Shown one piece after another: positions 63,998 to 64,000 of a stretch of 64,000 nt of DNA (within the stretch, counting starts at the first letter, position 1; each line of letters starts with the position of its first letter). Under the pieces are notes generated by a model that saw only the letters and a program-made list of their open reading frames with translations, searched no databases and had not been told where the DNA came from. The position numbers and the translations under genes are program-made. The DNA comes from Pontibacter populi. GTDB lineage: Bacteria > Bacteroidota > Bacteroidia > Cytophagales > Hymenobacteraceae. The stretch is from NCBI RefSeq assembly GCF_019336435.1, contig NZ_JAHWXQ010000007.1, positions 1 through 64,000 on the forward strand, in the 5' to 3' direction.

Positions 63998-64000
63998 GTA

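Overview
The window looks like chromosomal DNA of a Bacteroidota bacterium, most likely order Cytophagales, family Hymenobacteraceae (Pontibacter-like). This rests on gene content rather than a database search: type III glutamine synthetase, the long plant-like IspG, a SusC/RagA receptor, the Bacteroidota 'putative porin', a DUF4159 protein, a CrtA-like monooxygenase, and promoters of the TTTG / TAnnTTTG type. The genes are mostly housekeeping and metabolic. I see no prophage, insertion sequence, CRISPR array or defence island.

Layout. 0-5 kb: tRNA-Asp, accA, a metallo-hydrolase and patatin pair, an outer-membrane barrel, an acyltransferase and a small YjbR protein. 5-17 kb: smc, rsmE with a DUF4159 gene, pckA, a peptide/proton symporter, a lipoprotein, groL and groES. 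17-27 kb, all on the minus strand: an envelope/biogenesis run (miaB, sigma-54 activator, lptE, a TPR protein, secG) and a second run (nif3-like, zinc-ribbon coiled coil, TPR protein, pabB). 27-36 kb: lpxK, a porin, miaE, an acyltransferase/2OG-oxygenase pair, a secreted protein of unknown function and a MacB-type permease. 36-43 kb: an OmpH-like lipoprotein, mtaB, an LTA-synthase-like sulfatase and glnN. 43-54 kb: ispG, a small membrane protein, a second YjbR protein, a MarR regulator, leuS, a DsbA-like protein, DUF1003, a CrtA-like protein, a PPOX-family protein and acpH. 54-64 kb: slyD, an SF1 helicase, a coiled-coil membrane protein, a Cys/Met-rich secreted peptide, thyA, a metallo-hydrolase, an orphan SusC-like receptor and pabC.

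Functional links. MiaB and MiaE act in sequence on A37 of tRNA (ms2i6A, then ms2io6A), and MtaB does the parallel ms2t6A step. PabB and PabC make p-aminobenzoate for folate, which ThyA consumes. AccA, LpxK, LptE and the OmpH-like protein serve the lipid and LPS envelope. SecG, GroES/GroL and SlyD serve export and folding.

The most unusual feature is not a gene. The palindrome AACTATAGTT (core CTATAG) recurs across the window: about 100 core copies and about 29 full 10-mers by manual tally, against roughly 18 and 0.1 expected from base composition. It lies between genes, next to start and stop codons, at a terminator centre, and inside genes, where it reads only as T-I-V or N-Y-S because the third frame is a stop. 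In one gene it has multiplied in frame into a run of TIV/TIA peptides. Second is a composite repeat of about 500 bp, present in opposite orientations at 42.7-43.2 kb and 53.8-54.3 kb. It flanks a 10.6-kb segment that could invert. Other points include a terminator that forms the start codon and signal-peptide codons of the next gene, a triple TGACA/TGTCA array upstream of groES, and nested GGGGTGT repeats abutting the glnN promoter.
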